Assembly (NCBI RefSeq): GCF_003672135.1 | Contig: NC_039516.1 | Coordinates: 8,353,838 to 8,417,837 of the forward strand | DNA from: Ooceraea biroi | Taxonomy: Eukaryota; Arthropoda; Insecta; Hymenoptera; Formicidae | Direction: 5' to 3' | DNA length: 64,000 nt | Shown: piece after piece, positions 10,677 through 20,586 of the stretch | Layout of the letters: each line of letters opens with the position of its first letter | Numbering within the stretch: position 1 is the first letter of the stretch | Program-made: the position numbers and the translations under genes | The notes under the pieces: generated by a model | The model's database searches: none | The model's input: the letters and a program-made list of their open reading frames with translations, nothing else | Told to the model about the DNA's origin: nothing

Positions 10677-11337
10677 GTCCTTCCATAGCCGTATTATGAC
10701 GCTTGATCTCTTCCATGGCCCTATTATGACGCTTCATCTCTTCTAGCTGACGTTGGATGGCCCTGCTATCGTTCACCGTCTTGGCGATTCCCGCCGCTCC
10801 GCCGGCCAACGATCCGATTGCTCCCAACAACGGCAACAGCGGTAGCATGCCACCGCGTTTAGCCGCCGGAAGTACGCGTCTCTTCTTCGTCTTCGTTTTC
10901 GTCTTCATCTTCGCTTTCATTTTCGTACTCATACCGAGTTTCGTCTTTGCCTTCATTGCAGCCCACACCGCTGTAGCAGCCGCTCTTTCACCCAGAGTCG
11001 AATCTCTCGCGGTGATGCGTTTGCGAGCCTTCGCGATGAGTATACGATCCGTCTCGTGTCTCTTCTCGAGGTCGTCTCTGTATTTCCCATACGCTATATC
11101 GTGTTCGCGGCACGCCGCGTCTAGTGGATTAATGCCTCGATCGCCTCTGGCCAATCGTTTCGCGAGTCGAGTTCCCGGACCGCAAAACTGGTAACCGGGT
11201 ATATGCAATTCAACGGGAAGCACGTTTATCGCGCGGTTCAACAATGCGCCACCGCGGCGAGTGCAGCCTTTTATCGCACTTTTCAACAAGGCGCTTCCTC
11301 CACAGCAGCCTTCTACGCTGTTTTCGTCGTCTTGCAT
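10612..11337 (-). CDS. Phospholipase A2-domain capsid-associated protein
   Basis: This 241-codon ORF from ATG 11335-11337 is one of the few uninterrupted Polinton genes here. Residues about 45-85 contain the calcium-loop signature YQFCGPGTRL and the catalytic pair in CREHDIAYG. This is the compact PLA2 module also known from parvovirus VP1 unique regions, where it aids passage through endosomal membranes. Then follow a Lys/Arg-rich region (about 125-155), a hydrophobic Gly/Ala segment (LLPLLGAIGSLAGGAAGIAK, about 165-185) and a tandem EEIKRHN-type repeat near the C-terminus. The protein is very basic. The layout suggests a minor virion protein with membrane-active and DNA-binding parts; that role is inferred. 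Confidence 0.85.
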   Translation of the reverse strand: MQDDENSVEGCCGGSALLKSAIKGCTRRGGALLNRAINVLPVELHIPGYQFCGPGTRLAKRLARGDRGINPLDAACREHDIAYGKYRDDLEKRHETDRILIAKARKRITARDSTLGERAAATAVWAAMKAKTKLGMSTKMKAKMKTKTKTKKRRVLPAAKRGGMLPLLPLLGAIGSLAGGAAGIAKTVNDSRAIQRQLEEMKRHNRAMEEIKRHNTAMEGRGLYLGPYKHRQGISTKKKKR

Positions 11338-11669
11338 ACGGTGCAGTTTCGGATCAACGGCGCGGGACCGTCAATGTGCGTTTCCTGAGACGGCAGATTA
11401 TAATGTTGCAGATAGTGGCGATAACTCTGAACTTCCGAATCAGTTTTTATATGCTCTGGAAGCTTCTCCCACATGTGATTCAGATGATTGTCACACACTT
11501 GCAACAGATCTGCCTTTTGACACTAGTTGTAGCTGTTCTGCGGATAACCGATAGATATCGCGAACGTCCAACAGTATGAGATACATAGTTGTAACTGAAA
11601 GATTTCAGGGATCCGCTCGCCTATATATACGTGTTGAGGATTGCGTTGTTGTCACAGTGCGTGGACGAA
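11338..11669. promoter_or_regulatory. Divergent intergenic region with TATA-like box before the ATPase
   Basis: This 332-bp gap separates the leftward PLA2/protease/capsid genes from the rightward ATPase group. CTATATATACGTGTTG at 11621-11636 lies about 40 bp before the ATPase ATG at 11670. A similar TATATACGTG string lies upstream of the unknown gene at 7957. I see no other gene in the gap. Confidence 0.4.
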
Positions 11670-12365
11670 ATGCGGTTCGTAAGACAACCGTGTACGATTC
11701 GCATAACGAATCTCGACGATAGAGTAAGCGCCGATGCGATGGAAGCGCGCAAGTAGTATGGAAAATTGTTACCACACTCTATACGCAGCATCATTTGCGG
11801 ACCGTCGAATTGTGGTAAAACCAACGTTCTGATAAGTTTACTGGAAAGTCCGCACGGTGCACGTTTCGAGAACGTGTATGTGTATTCGAAATCGTTGCAA
11901 CAGCCAAAATATCAATATTTGGAGAATCTGCTGGCGCCGTTAGAGGAAATTGGTTATTTCGCATTTTCCAACAACAGCGATGTCGTTCCACCGAACGAGG
12001 CGTTGCCGAACTCGATTTTTGTCTTCGATGATGTGGCGTGCGACAAGCAAGATACGATTAGAGAATATTTCTCGATGGGTCGGCACTCGCGCGTCGACTG
12101 TTTCTATCTCTGTCAGACGTATGTGAGAATACCGAAGCATCTTATACGCGACAACGCCAACTTGCTCATCCTCTTTAAACAGGACGACATGAACTTAAAA
12201 CATGTGTACAACGATCATGTAAATACGGACATGACGTATGACGATTTCTGCGCGCTGTGCCGTGCTTGTTGGCAACGCAAGTATGGATTCGTGGTTATCG
12301 ACAAGGATAGTCCGCTTGAAAACGGACGTTATCGAAAGGGATTTAACGAATACGCTGTACCGTAA
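11670..12365 (+). pseudogene. Polinton packaging ATPase (FtsK/HerA type), one in-frame stop
   Basis: The predicted role is the motor that pumps DNA into the capsid. ATG at 11670 opens 28 codons to TAG at 11754-11756; the same frame then runs uninterrupted to TAA at 12363-12365. Walker A is GPSNCGKT (near 11797-11820) and Walker B is SIFVFDDVA (near 12018). The sensor-like FYLCQTYVRIPKHLIRDNANL follows at the position expected for the family. The length of about 231 codons agrees with A32-like ATPases of Polintons. Only the single early nonsense change separates it from an intact gene, so translation from a downstream start cannot be excluded. Confidence 0.88.
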
Positions 12366-12413
12366 AGTGGTTAATCGTTGATGAAACGTGGCCGGTGACA
12401 GTGATCCACAACC

Positions 12414-13502
12414 ATGGAGATCGAAGAGAGCGAGGAGGAGATTCACGACCGTGAGAAAATAGCGAAGCAGATTGCGAAAACGAGCGAGGCGATCCGCAGA
12501 AAGTATCGTGTCCTAAAGACCAGTAGAATGGAGGAGGATGTAGCACTGGAGAAGTACTTCAGGCCCGTCGTTGAGCCTCTGAAGAAGCTGGTTGAAAACA
12601 CTGCTGACTCGTTTGTGAGAGTGAAAGATGAGCCGACGAATTTCACGAGAGCCGAAAGCTACACGCATCCAACGAGGCGAGATGGCAACGATGACGACAG
12701 TGAGATACCCCGGAAGAGAAAACACTCCTCGTTGGATAAAAAGCATCCAACGAGGCGAGATGGCGACGATGACGACAGTGAGATACTCTGGAAGAGAAAA
12801 TGCTCATCGTTGGATAAAAAGCATCTCTCACCGCTTCAAGCATACCGCAAACAATCGAATAATGTAATGCGGGACAATGCGGGGGAGCAGAGGGAGAATG
12901 TTGCGATATAAGCCGCGGCACCTGCTCAACGCAAAGAGATCGCGCGCGGACCGTTGGGTCAACAGTATATCGACGAATTCAGGACTGATTATGATCGCGT
13001 AATGGATAAAGCGTGTGGTGTGTATCTTGGCAATGAGGGAATGATGCTCGGTTGCAAACGGATCGAAACGACAATATACTCATCGATGGTATACAGTATA
13101 CCGGCATACCAGGTTTATACGAGTTGATATTCATGAAGGAGCCCGATAAGACTACGTACACCGAGACGACATGCAAACGTACAAGGAAATACTGTTGGCT
13201 ACGAACGCGTACAAAGTCAATTACAAAGCGGAAAATCGCGTAAGAGGTAGCAAGGGGCGCAAGTATAAAGACATAATAGCGCCCCTGATATATGATGGAA
13301 AAAAGAAAACTGGAGAGGTCTCCCGCGCGCGATGGCGTTGATTGGTGATGTGATCGAGTATGTGCACTGGAACGATCCGAACGAGTTGGTGGACCATCTA
13401 CGTCTGCTCGAGAGTTCGCGCTTCGCAGGTAACAACTCTCACGACAATGAAATTCTATCCATCATCGAAGAACTTCGCGAGGTTGGACATATTATAAATT
13501 AA
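12414..13502 (+). pseudogene. Conserved Polinton gene of unknown function, broken
   Basis: ATG at 12414 opens 165 codons: an acidic coiled-coil N-terminus (REKIAKQIAKTSEAIRRKYR), then a 26-residue block repeated twice in tandem (HPTRRDG... and ...SSLDKK), ending at TAA 12909-12911. The frame continues past the stop (RGPLGQQYIDEF, GVYLGNEGMM). It then shifts near 13050 (ILIDGIQYTGIPGLYELIF) and again after 13200, and ends with EYVHWNDPNELVDHLRLL and a TAA at 13500-13502. The terminal domain is one I associate with ant Polinton-type proteins of unknown function. Its place between ATPase and integrase is consistent with a late or structural gene, but no role can be assigned. Confidence 0.7.
12665..12821 (+). 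repeat. 78-bp in-frame tandem duplication
   Basis: The segment starting CATCCAACGAGGCGAGATGG at 12666 recurs at 12744 with few differences, adding 26 residues to the host ORF. It keeps the frame and encodes an Asp-rich/Lys-rich block. Confidence 0.9.
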
Positions 13503-13553
13503 ACGTATCATCGGGCACGTGAGTCAATCGAGCGGTGTTACTTGTAACGCGAA

Positions 13554-14081
13554 GATGACGATTAACGAATCTGAAACGTTATTGCAGACGAGTGATAACA
13601 TTGCTATGAAATCTAATATGAAGAAGAACATCGATACTTTAAGAGTTAAACATGAAGAACTCGAGAAGAAAATCATCGATATGCAAAAAAAATCGTCATT
13701 TTAAATTTGTATCATGACAATCTTGACGGGAAAATAGACAGAAGAGTCGCTGAATTTAATGAAAAAATAGATAAGTTGGGTAAAAGATTCCCCAATGTTT
13801 ACAGTGCGACTAAAAACTATGTGGGAAACGTCATCCACGATACACGGTAAGACTGCAATGCGGATTTGCGAAACGTTATCGCCCGTTTGGATGCATATCA
13901 AAAAGAATCTGACGATAGAACACGTGAGCAGGAAAAGATTAATGCAGCTCAAAAAGAATTTAACGATACAACGCATGAGCAGAGAAAGGACACTACAGGA
14001 AATATAATTACGTTGGAGAAGAGCGTTAACTCGACATGGGATGCTATAATGGAGCTCCGATCGAAGCATCCGAAAAATTAA
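13554..14081 (+). pseudogene. Coiled-coil Polinton gene, broken
   Basis: ATG at 13554 opens a charged helical ORF (KHEELEKKIIDMQKK) ending at 13704 after an A-run, where a frameshift is likely. The continuation carries GKIDRRVAEFNEKIDKLGKR and a TAA at 13848-13850. It then runs as YQKESDDRTREQEKINAAQK and a second related repeat to TAA at 14079-14081. Heptad-like spacing throughout suggests a long coiled coil of about 175 residues. No enzymatic motif is present. It lies 75 bp before the integrase on the same strand. Confidence 0.6.
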
Positions 14082-14156
14082 ATATAAACGCAACAGTGCA
14101 TTGGAAAACAGCGTCATTACGAGTTGATTGGTCGATAGCTCTTCACGCCCTACGAT

Positions 14157-15208
14157 ATGGCATCGGTGAAATCTGCTGTCAAAAGTTTCGAAAAGCGTCG
14201 ACTCGTCGAAGAACTGCATGTACCAGCGAGAAGAAATTTCCCACAAAGACGTGTCATTGTGCGTGGATTTGACGATCTGTGGCAGACTTCGTTGAGATGC
14301 GTCCGTATTCTCATGTCAACAGAGGGTACTATTACATACTTACTGTAATCGACGTGCTGAGCAAGTACGCCTGGGCTGTGCCACTCAAGAGCAAAGGTAG
14401 TGTCGAGGTAGCTGCTACGATCGCCGGGATAATTAAGCAGGACGGAAGATGCCCGCGGAATTTGCAAACCGACCAGGGAAAGGAATTTTACAATGAAAAT
14501 GTACAAAGACTCATGCGGAAGCACAACATTAACCATTATTCCACGTATTCGGCCTTGAAAGCTTCGGTCGTGGAGCGATTCAACCGCACACTGATAAACG
14601 ATATGTGGAAGATGTTCACGCTCAATGGAAATTATCGATGGACCGATGCATTACCGGAGCTTGTCTCGGATTACAACGCGCGCAAACATCGAACGATCGG
14701 CAAGCGGCCCGTCGACGTGACACCCGCTATCTCCAAGAGACTGCCTATACAGCACAGAAGCTTGCAACAACATTGCAGTAATATTGGAAACATTGCAACA
14801 ACGTTTGCAATATTACTGCAATGTTGTTGGAAGCTTCTGTGTTGTATGGGTGGTTAGCATGGTGTACAGCAACATAAAGATCGTAGCTCCTGGGAAATTC
14901 AAAGTAGGCGATCCGGTGCGCGTAAATTCAAAACGCTCTTCGAGAAGGGCTACACACCCAACTGGACCACCGAAGTATTCCGGATCGTCGAAGTGCAGCA
15001 GACTAATCCAGTGACCTACCTGCTCAAAGACTATCGCGGAAAACCTGTCGCCGGAGGATTCTACGAACATGAACTGCATCACGTTGCTGATCCCGACGTC
15101 TACCTCGTGGAGAAGGTGTTACGCAAGAGAGGTGACGAGGTCTACGTGAAATAGCTGGGATTCGATGGATCGCACAATTCATGGATACACAGAGACAATG
15201 TCATTTAA
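14157..15208 (+). pseudogene. Polinton integrase (rve DDE core plus chromodomain), broken
   Basis: The product would join element ends to host DNA. ATG at 14157 leads into ARRNFPQRRVIVRGFDDLWQ, then a frameshift near 14283. The catalytic core follows in the other frame: first Asp in ADFVEM, second Asp in NLQTDQGKEF, Glu in VVERFNRTL, giving the D,D-35-E arrangement. After VDVTPAISKR a ~115-bp MITE (14743-14857) is inserted. The C-terminal part resumes with FKVGDPVRV and ends in a chromodomain (DVYLVEKVLRKRGDEVYVK...GFDGSHNSWIH). The chromodomain has a TAG at about 15153 in place of an aromatic residue codon. The TAA at 15206-15208 ends it. The chromodomain tail is typical of Polinton and chromoviral integrases. 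Confidence 0.92.
14743..14857. mobile_element. ~115-bp palindromic MITE inserted in the integrase
   Basis: The inverted arms TACAGCACAGAAGCTTGCAA and TTGGAAGCTTCTGTGTTGTA enclose complementary GCAATATTACTGCAATGTTG sequence. The ends resemble the CCCATACAGCAC termini of two other elements here (35795-36132, 54004-55037). It changes the C-terminus of the integrase reading frame to an early stop. Confidence 0.75.
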
Positions 15209-15382
15209 TACATTTATTTCTTTCATCACACAAACACACACGCACACACACACACACACACACACACGTGAGGATATAAAATACATAGAAGATACAAAAT
15301 ATGTAATAATATAATATAACAATATATGAAATATATGAAAATACAATATATGATACAAGTCTTTATTGATATCCTACATAGT
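15209..15382. repeat. Convergent intergenic gap with (CA)n microsatellite
   Basis: The gap separates the convergent integrase and polymerase genes. It holds (CA)n at about 15231-15266 followed by A/T-rich imperfect ATATGAAAATA repeats. AATAAA-like strings are present on both strands, so it may carry shared polyadenylation signals. Confidence 0.6.
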
Positions 15383-16709
15383 TTATAAAGGTACGCGGTA
15401 ATGTCCCCACGGTAGCGTGTTCGTAGAATCGGGTACGACGTAGCGCTTATCGTCGTACGGACTCAGAGCGATTTTCGTCTCGCGAACGGTGTACACTTTA
15501 TGCAGCTTTGACTGTATGCGGGATTGATCTCGAGTCATTTCTATGTGGTCTTCCAAACACTGTATGTAATCGTCGAACGTTATCGTTCGCGCGATTACAT
15601 TGGTCTTGACTCCTTTCGCTTTCTTCATAACTTTTTTCCCGTCTACTTTCAAAGCGTACATCTTCGCTTTGAGCCCCACGAATTCGGTCATTATCATGCC
15701 GTTGTTCTCATCTTTCATTAAACCTGGTACCTTTTTGTTCGCGAGCGGAATGCTGTATACGTTATTAGACGCGTAATCACTCGTATCGAATCGCGCAATA
15801 TTATGTTTCAAGGTCTCGTACACGTCCTCGCACTCGATATGGTAAATCAAACTATCGGTATTCGTGTACAAGACCTTGCATTTGTCACGGTATGACGGTA
15901 ACATGTACTCGTGGTGAAACTCGTACAAACAGACCTTGGATATGTCGAGGATGCACATACCCACGTAGATTGGTTTGTTGAACTTCACCTCGAGCTTACG
16001 CATTTCGATCGCGATCAGGTTTTCCGAAAAGATGCTGCGACTATGAAAATTCGGTTTCGCGATCATTGCCTCCGCGCCGTATTTTCCATTCCATTTCGTT
16101 AACAGTTTTACATCCACGTGATTGCGCACATTCTTCATGGTTTTACCGAATACCGCGTTGTTCATCAATTTGTATAAATTTTTCTCGAAATCGTTTTTAG
16201 CGGCCGCCCTGAATCTCGTATTCAACTCAATGTAATCGCGGAGCCATGGAGATTGCACGAATTCTAATACACGGTGAACTTTTATTATCCTCAGACCATG
16301 ACGCGTACACTGTTGTAGATTGCGGTAGTGGATGACGTACCGCTTCTTATCGTATAAAGTTGCAAGCAACTTATCCTGCCGTTTGCCCGGCAGCTTATCG
16401 CGCGCCGGACAGAACGGTAGGTCAGCGTGCGCGTCATGGAGATGTTGCGGATACTCGAGATCGACTTCGAGTACGTACTCTTTTGATGAATCCGGAGCGA
16501 TCGCGTTCACGTCGAAATTGGATATATCGTTGACCCATCGAAACTCGGCATAGGGCAGTGGGTGACACATTGCCCAACCGTACAAGTTATTAACATCGTA
16601 ATACATTAGGTATGACGAAAGTTTCGATGGGTCGTACGACTCCATGTATTTGTTGTTGGCTTGCGCGTGCCTGTGCGAACATTGGCTCAGGCCGCCGCGT
16701 ATACCGCGC
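15383..16709 (-). pseudogene. Polinton DNA polymerase B, C-terminal (palm/thumb) part
   Basis: This is the 3' part of the protein-primed family B polymerase, open for about 440 codons to the stop at 15383. Motif A-like YYDVNNLYGWAM, motif B-like KNLYKLMNNAVFGKTM and motif C YTNTDSLIY are present in order. The normal motif C is a D-T-D, but here AAT at 15860-15862 gives Asn in place of the first catalytic Asp. The first 23 codons of the long open frame (16710-16780) belong to the inserted element, not to the polymerase; the gene resumes at the CGCGGTATA target copy. The 5' part lies 25 kb away at 41983-44440. Confidence 0.93.
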
Positions 16710-18065
16710 ACTAATGTTCGAACTGGGATATTGTCACAGGAGTAGAGGGGATGGCTGGTCACGTAACAGACAACGTCCATCCGTCCGTGAGCGTCGGGCA
16801 GTGCCGCTCAATTCTGAATACGGCGTAATCAGCTGATTCACCTTTATTTCTATTTATTTTGATATGTATATATATATATATATAATTTTATTCTTAATAA
16901 AATTATATTATGTAGAGGAAAGTCCCCGATTATGAGACACCATATCGATTTTGCTGAATGTAAGGAAATCTATAGACAGAATTTAAAAATTTAATACGTT
17001 ATCTTAAAGAGAATTTAATAAGCTTTAGGTTGGTGAAATGAAAAATTTAATTTTAATATTATTTTTTCTGAAAATTAAAAAAATTTGAAAAAGAGCTTTA
17101 CGCAGGATCGAGAAAGTGTGCTCCTAATATAAGATACCTCGAGAAATCGGTGTTAAAAGTGCAAAATACATTAGCATTGCAATTAAAAAACTTTATTAGA
17201 TAGTTTTATAAAAATATTGCTGCCACAGCCTTCGCCAAATCTTCACGATTCCACTGTCGACGCATCCTCGTTTCTCTAACCTCCATAGTCAGATTCTATA
17301 AAAATTAAATACACAAAAATTCGTAATATAAATTCGTATTAACTTTTCTTTAACCTTAAGTAGTATTTTCTTTCTTTTTATTACATTACATAATCTTCAT
17401 ATTCGAGTAATAATTATCTCATATTAAGAGTACACTGAATATCTCATTATACGAGCCACATGCCTGGCGGTTCTGCGATCATGAAATCTAACCTCTACAA
17501 TTAAGCAATTCAACAAATTGCGTATTTTCCTGTTACTACGATTCTACTCTATCGTTGCATACTGAATATATTGCCAACCATTTCTTTATTATATAATAAA
17601 CAAGGTTTAAAGACTAACCTCAAGTTACTTTGACATGTTCACAATTTCACAAACCTTTTCTTGCAAAGGCTAAACGCAATAACGAACAATGAATTTTTCA
17701 CTAAATACATTTTACACCAAGAGTAATAAGTTCATGGTGGAACTAACAGATAGTGCTCACTAGTTTAGCAGAAACCCCAGTATCTCATATTAGGAGCATA
17801 TCTCATAATAGGGGATTCTCCTCTATAATAAGAATAAAATGATATATATAATAATATTGCAATATACATATAATAAAAATATATGTTATATATAATAAAA
17901 TAATTAATTTCATTTCAATTAATTTATTGAAATTTTATTTAAATTACTACAGTTAATTTAAATGTGTGTGTGCGTGCGTGTGTGTGCCCGCACACATACA
18001 TACATTTAATTTTTAACTGTATTAATTTAAATGAAAGTTAAGTTACCTAAGTTTTATATATAAAT
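16710..18065. repeat. Left TIR of the 25.3-kb insertion
   Basis: Positions 16710-16912 and 17824-18065 match the reverse complement of 41440-41982. Shared landmarks are GTAATCAGCTGATTCACC, an AT microsatellite and GTAACTTAACTTTC. A 909-bp MITE splits it, and about 80 bp present in the right TIR are missing here. Confidence 0.88.
16915..17823. mobile_element. 909-bp TA-flanked MITE inside the left TIR
   Basis: The ends GAGGAAAGTCCCCGATTATG and the complement of CATAATAGGGGATTCTCCTC are imperfect inverted repeats. TA occurs at 16913-16914 and 17824-17825, and the right TIR shows the uninterrupted TATGTATAATAAG site. No coding sequence is evident. TA duplication suggests mobilisation by a Tc1/mariner-type transposase. 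Confidence 0.82.
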
Positions 18066-18538
18066 ATGCCCGGATTGCAGTGGTCATGTCTTCTTCTAAA
18101 TAGCTTATAAAATTCTTATAAATTTGTACAGCATCTTGATTTTTACTGTATTTTGTATCGTGATTTTCAATAATGACTCATAAATCTTGTTAGTTTAAAA
18201 TATTGAAATAAACACATTTACAGTTTTGCAGACTAAGAAAGTGATTATAAATATCTCTTTTCATTACTTAAGTACAGATTATAGGTAGGACAACATGTTT
18301 TAATGTGACCCGGGCACGCCAAATACTTCAATATCGTCATGTGATAAGAGAGTATGCATGGAAAACATTTGGATAAAATAATCAAACTGAATTGCTTCGA
18401 GGGACTTGGCTAGTTAACTATTGATTTCATATTTAGTTTTGTTTTTTATAAATAGCATTTTAAACTTTTTGTTGCATACAATACAAGGTGAGATTTGTTA
18501 TGTACTTGGCGTACTTTTTTCACCTTTATAAGGTTTTT
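18066..18538. other. A/T-rich sequence without a recognisable gene
   Basis: No supported ORF. It ends with TATGTACTTGGCGTAC near 18500, a string that recurs elsewhere in the window (reverse GTACGCCAAGTACATA). Confidence 0.5.
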
Positions 18539-18880
18539 TTAATGGGATCTCATTGCTTTTTGCAAAAATTTTTTTTTATATTTTTTCTGCAAAAAATATA
18601 TATATGCATTATTAGCATTTCGAGGCCAACTGCACTTTTGTACTTTCGAATCATTTATTAATTGCCATTCGGTACCTTTAGCACGTACTATGTTTGTATA
18701 ATGTCCATCAATTGTACGTTCACCTTGATGAAAAATTCCACTAATAATTGTATATATATTTGCACCAATACAGATCTTTTCTGTAGGTACACCTTTAATT
18801 TTTAAATCTGTTATTTTTATAATTTTTGTATCACTAATTTTAAATAACATTAACTGTAAGATGATAATATTTCCTGTCAT
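18539..18880 (-). pseudogene. Ubiquitin-specific protease (C19)-like C-terminal fragment
   Basis: A 113-codon open stretch shows the C-terminal half of a USP catalytic fold. ANIYTIISGIFHQG is followed by the catalytic-His block DGHYTNIVRAKGTEW, then LINDSKVQKC with the Asn/Asp site, and NAYIYFLQK at the end. The Cys box would lie upstream and is not seen, so this is a fragment. It sits in the unique part of the 25.3-kb insertion next to the left TIR. It could be cargo of that element or part of another decayed transposon. Deubiquitinase activity is not expected from this piece alone. Confidence 0.6.
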
Positions 18881-19400
18881 TATTATGTATAAATACCCAT
18901 TGGAGTTGGCGCAATTTGTTCATATCATTAGTTTTGTAGAGTCCTTTTTTGAAAGAACTTCAGGCGCATATACTTGGCGCTTTTTTTGTACCTTTTTTTA
19001 AAAAGGTAATTTTGTTATGATTTCACACATTTTGTAGTGTGAAGTATGTTATTCTTTTTTATAATATATGAGGAGATGAAAGCCATAGTCCTGTCAGTCA
19101 AGGTTTTTAAAAGTATTAATTTATATGTTTATAAAATATAAAATTATATTAAGTATATTTATGCACAGAAGTCAATATATGCAAGAACAAAGAGTTTACC
19201 CCGTCGTTTTTTATTTCGTTTAGTAAATAAATATAAATATACATTCTGTAAAAAAAGTATCCGGAATTAGTTAATAAAACACAAATTACTTGTTTATTCA
19301 TCAATATTGATTTTGTCACCTTCAAAATAGGCCCTATCGGATGCAATACATATGTGCCAACGCGTAAGTCCTCAAAACATTTTTCAAACGCTGAAGCTGG
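18881..19400. other. A/T-rich sequence, no gene seen
   Basis: Contains poly-T runs and one more ACTTGGCGC string near 18974. No ORF shows a family resemblance. Confidence 0.45.
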
Positions 19401-19414
19401 TATTGCTTCGAGCT

Positions 19415-19596
19415 CCTCGTCGTCATCATCGTCGACGTGGCCCTCTCACTCACGCCCTCTCGGTCTCTCATTCACTAGCTCTCTCGCTCTCATTCACTCG
19501 CTCTCTTGCCCTCCCGCTCTCTCGCTCTCTCACTCTGTATCGTTATCGACGTGGTGCAACGCCGTCGTCGTCGTCGTCGTCGTCGACGACGTGGTC

Positions 19597-19627
<31 letters not shown>

Positions 19628-19800
19628 GCTCTCTCTCGCCCTCTCGTTCTCTCTCTCTCCCTCTCGTTCTCTCTCTCTCCCTCTCTCTCTCTCCCTCTCA
19701 CTCATTCGCCCTCTCGCTCTCTCTCGCCCTCTCACTCACTCGCCCTCTCGCTCTCTCACTCACTCACTCACTCGTTCTCTCACAAATATATCTTTTCTCA
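19415..19800. repeat. Low-complexity (CTCTCG/CGT)n tract
   Basis: Dense CTCTCTCGCCCTCTCGCTCT and GTCGTCGTCGTCGTCG repeats. All three forward frames give Ser/Leu- or Arg-rich ORFs, which are repeat artefacts. Confidence 0.92.
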
Positions 19801-19834
19801 CTCCAACTTCTTGCACTACATCGCGTCGTACACT

Positions 19835-20015
19835 TGTGGTACACCGACCGGCGGAGATGCTGTCCGTATATCCGTGTGACTTACACATGACGGTCGGGTT
19901 AAGTTAGAGTTATCGGGGATAAGTTAGAGTTTTCTAATAAATTCGCGTAAAAGAGTCACGGTGCGGCCTCGCTGCGCGTATACTTGGCGCGAGACACTAC
20001 CGTGTCTCTTGATAA
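19835..20015. repeat. Dispersed repeat copy (family B) ending CGTGTCTCTTGATA
   Basis: ACCGACCGGCGGAGATGCTG to the segment around CTTGGCGCGAGACACTACCG is shared with 22165-22528 and, inverted, with 62415-62530. It is noncoding. Confidence 0.75.
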
Positions 20016-20586
20016 GATAGTGTGAGATACCCTATATTTTAAAATGAGACCTGTAAGTTATAATATAATTGAGTGATATAGAAGTTAAAAGAGGAAAGCG
20101 AAGTAATATAGCTTAGCAAATTTCATTTTCACATTTTAATCATTGGAATAAATAACGTTTAATTTATCGTGTCAAATTTTTCTCGAAACAGAGATACAAG
20201 TTTCTCGGGTTGGTCACTTAAAATTGGACACCCTATATATTATAGTCAAAAGTCGACATCCTGTATAATATAATAAGATAGTGTGACATACCCTATATTT
20301 TAAAATGAGATCTGTATGTTATAATATAATCGAGTGATAAGAAGGTAAAAGAAGAAAGTGAATTAATATAGCTTAGCAGATTTTATTTTCACATTTTAAT
20401 CATTGGAATAAATAACGTTTACTTTATCGTGTCAAATTTTTCTCGAAACAGAGATACAAGTTTTTCGGTTTGGTCAATTATAATCGGACACCCTATATAG
20501 TATATCAAAAGTCGACCCCCTGTATAATATAATAAGAGAGTGTGAGATACCCTATATTTTAAAATTGAGACCTGTATGTTATAATA

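Noticed and set aside
16710..16780. Polymerase ORF apparently starting at 16780 with extra N-terminal codons
   Set aside because: These codons are the TIR of the 25-kb insertion, also present inverted at 41912-41982.
19352..19907. ORFs of 130-180 codons in all forward frames
   Set aside because: Pure CTCTCG repeat translation; open in every frame because the repeat lacks stop codons.
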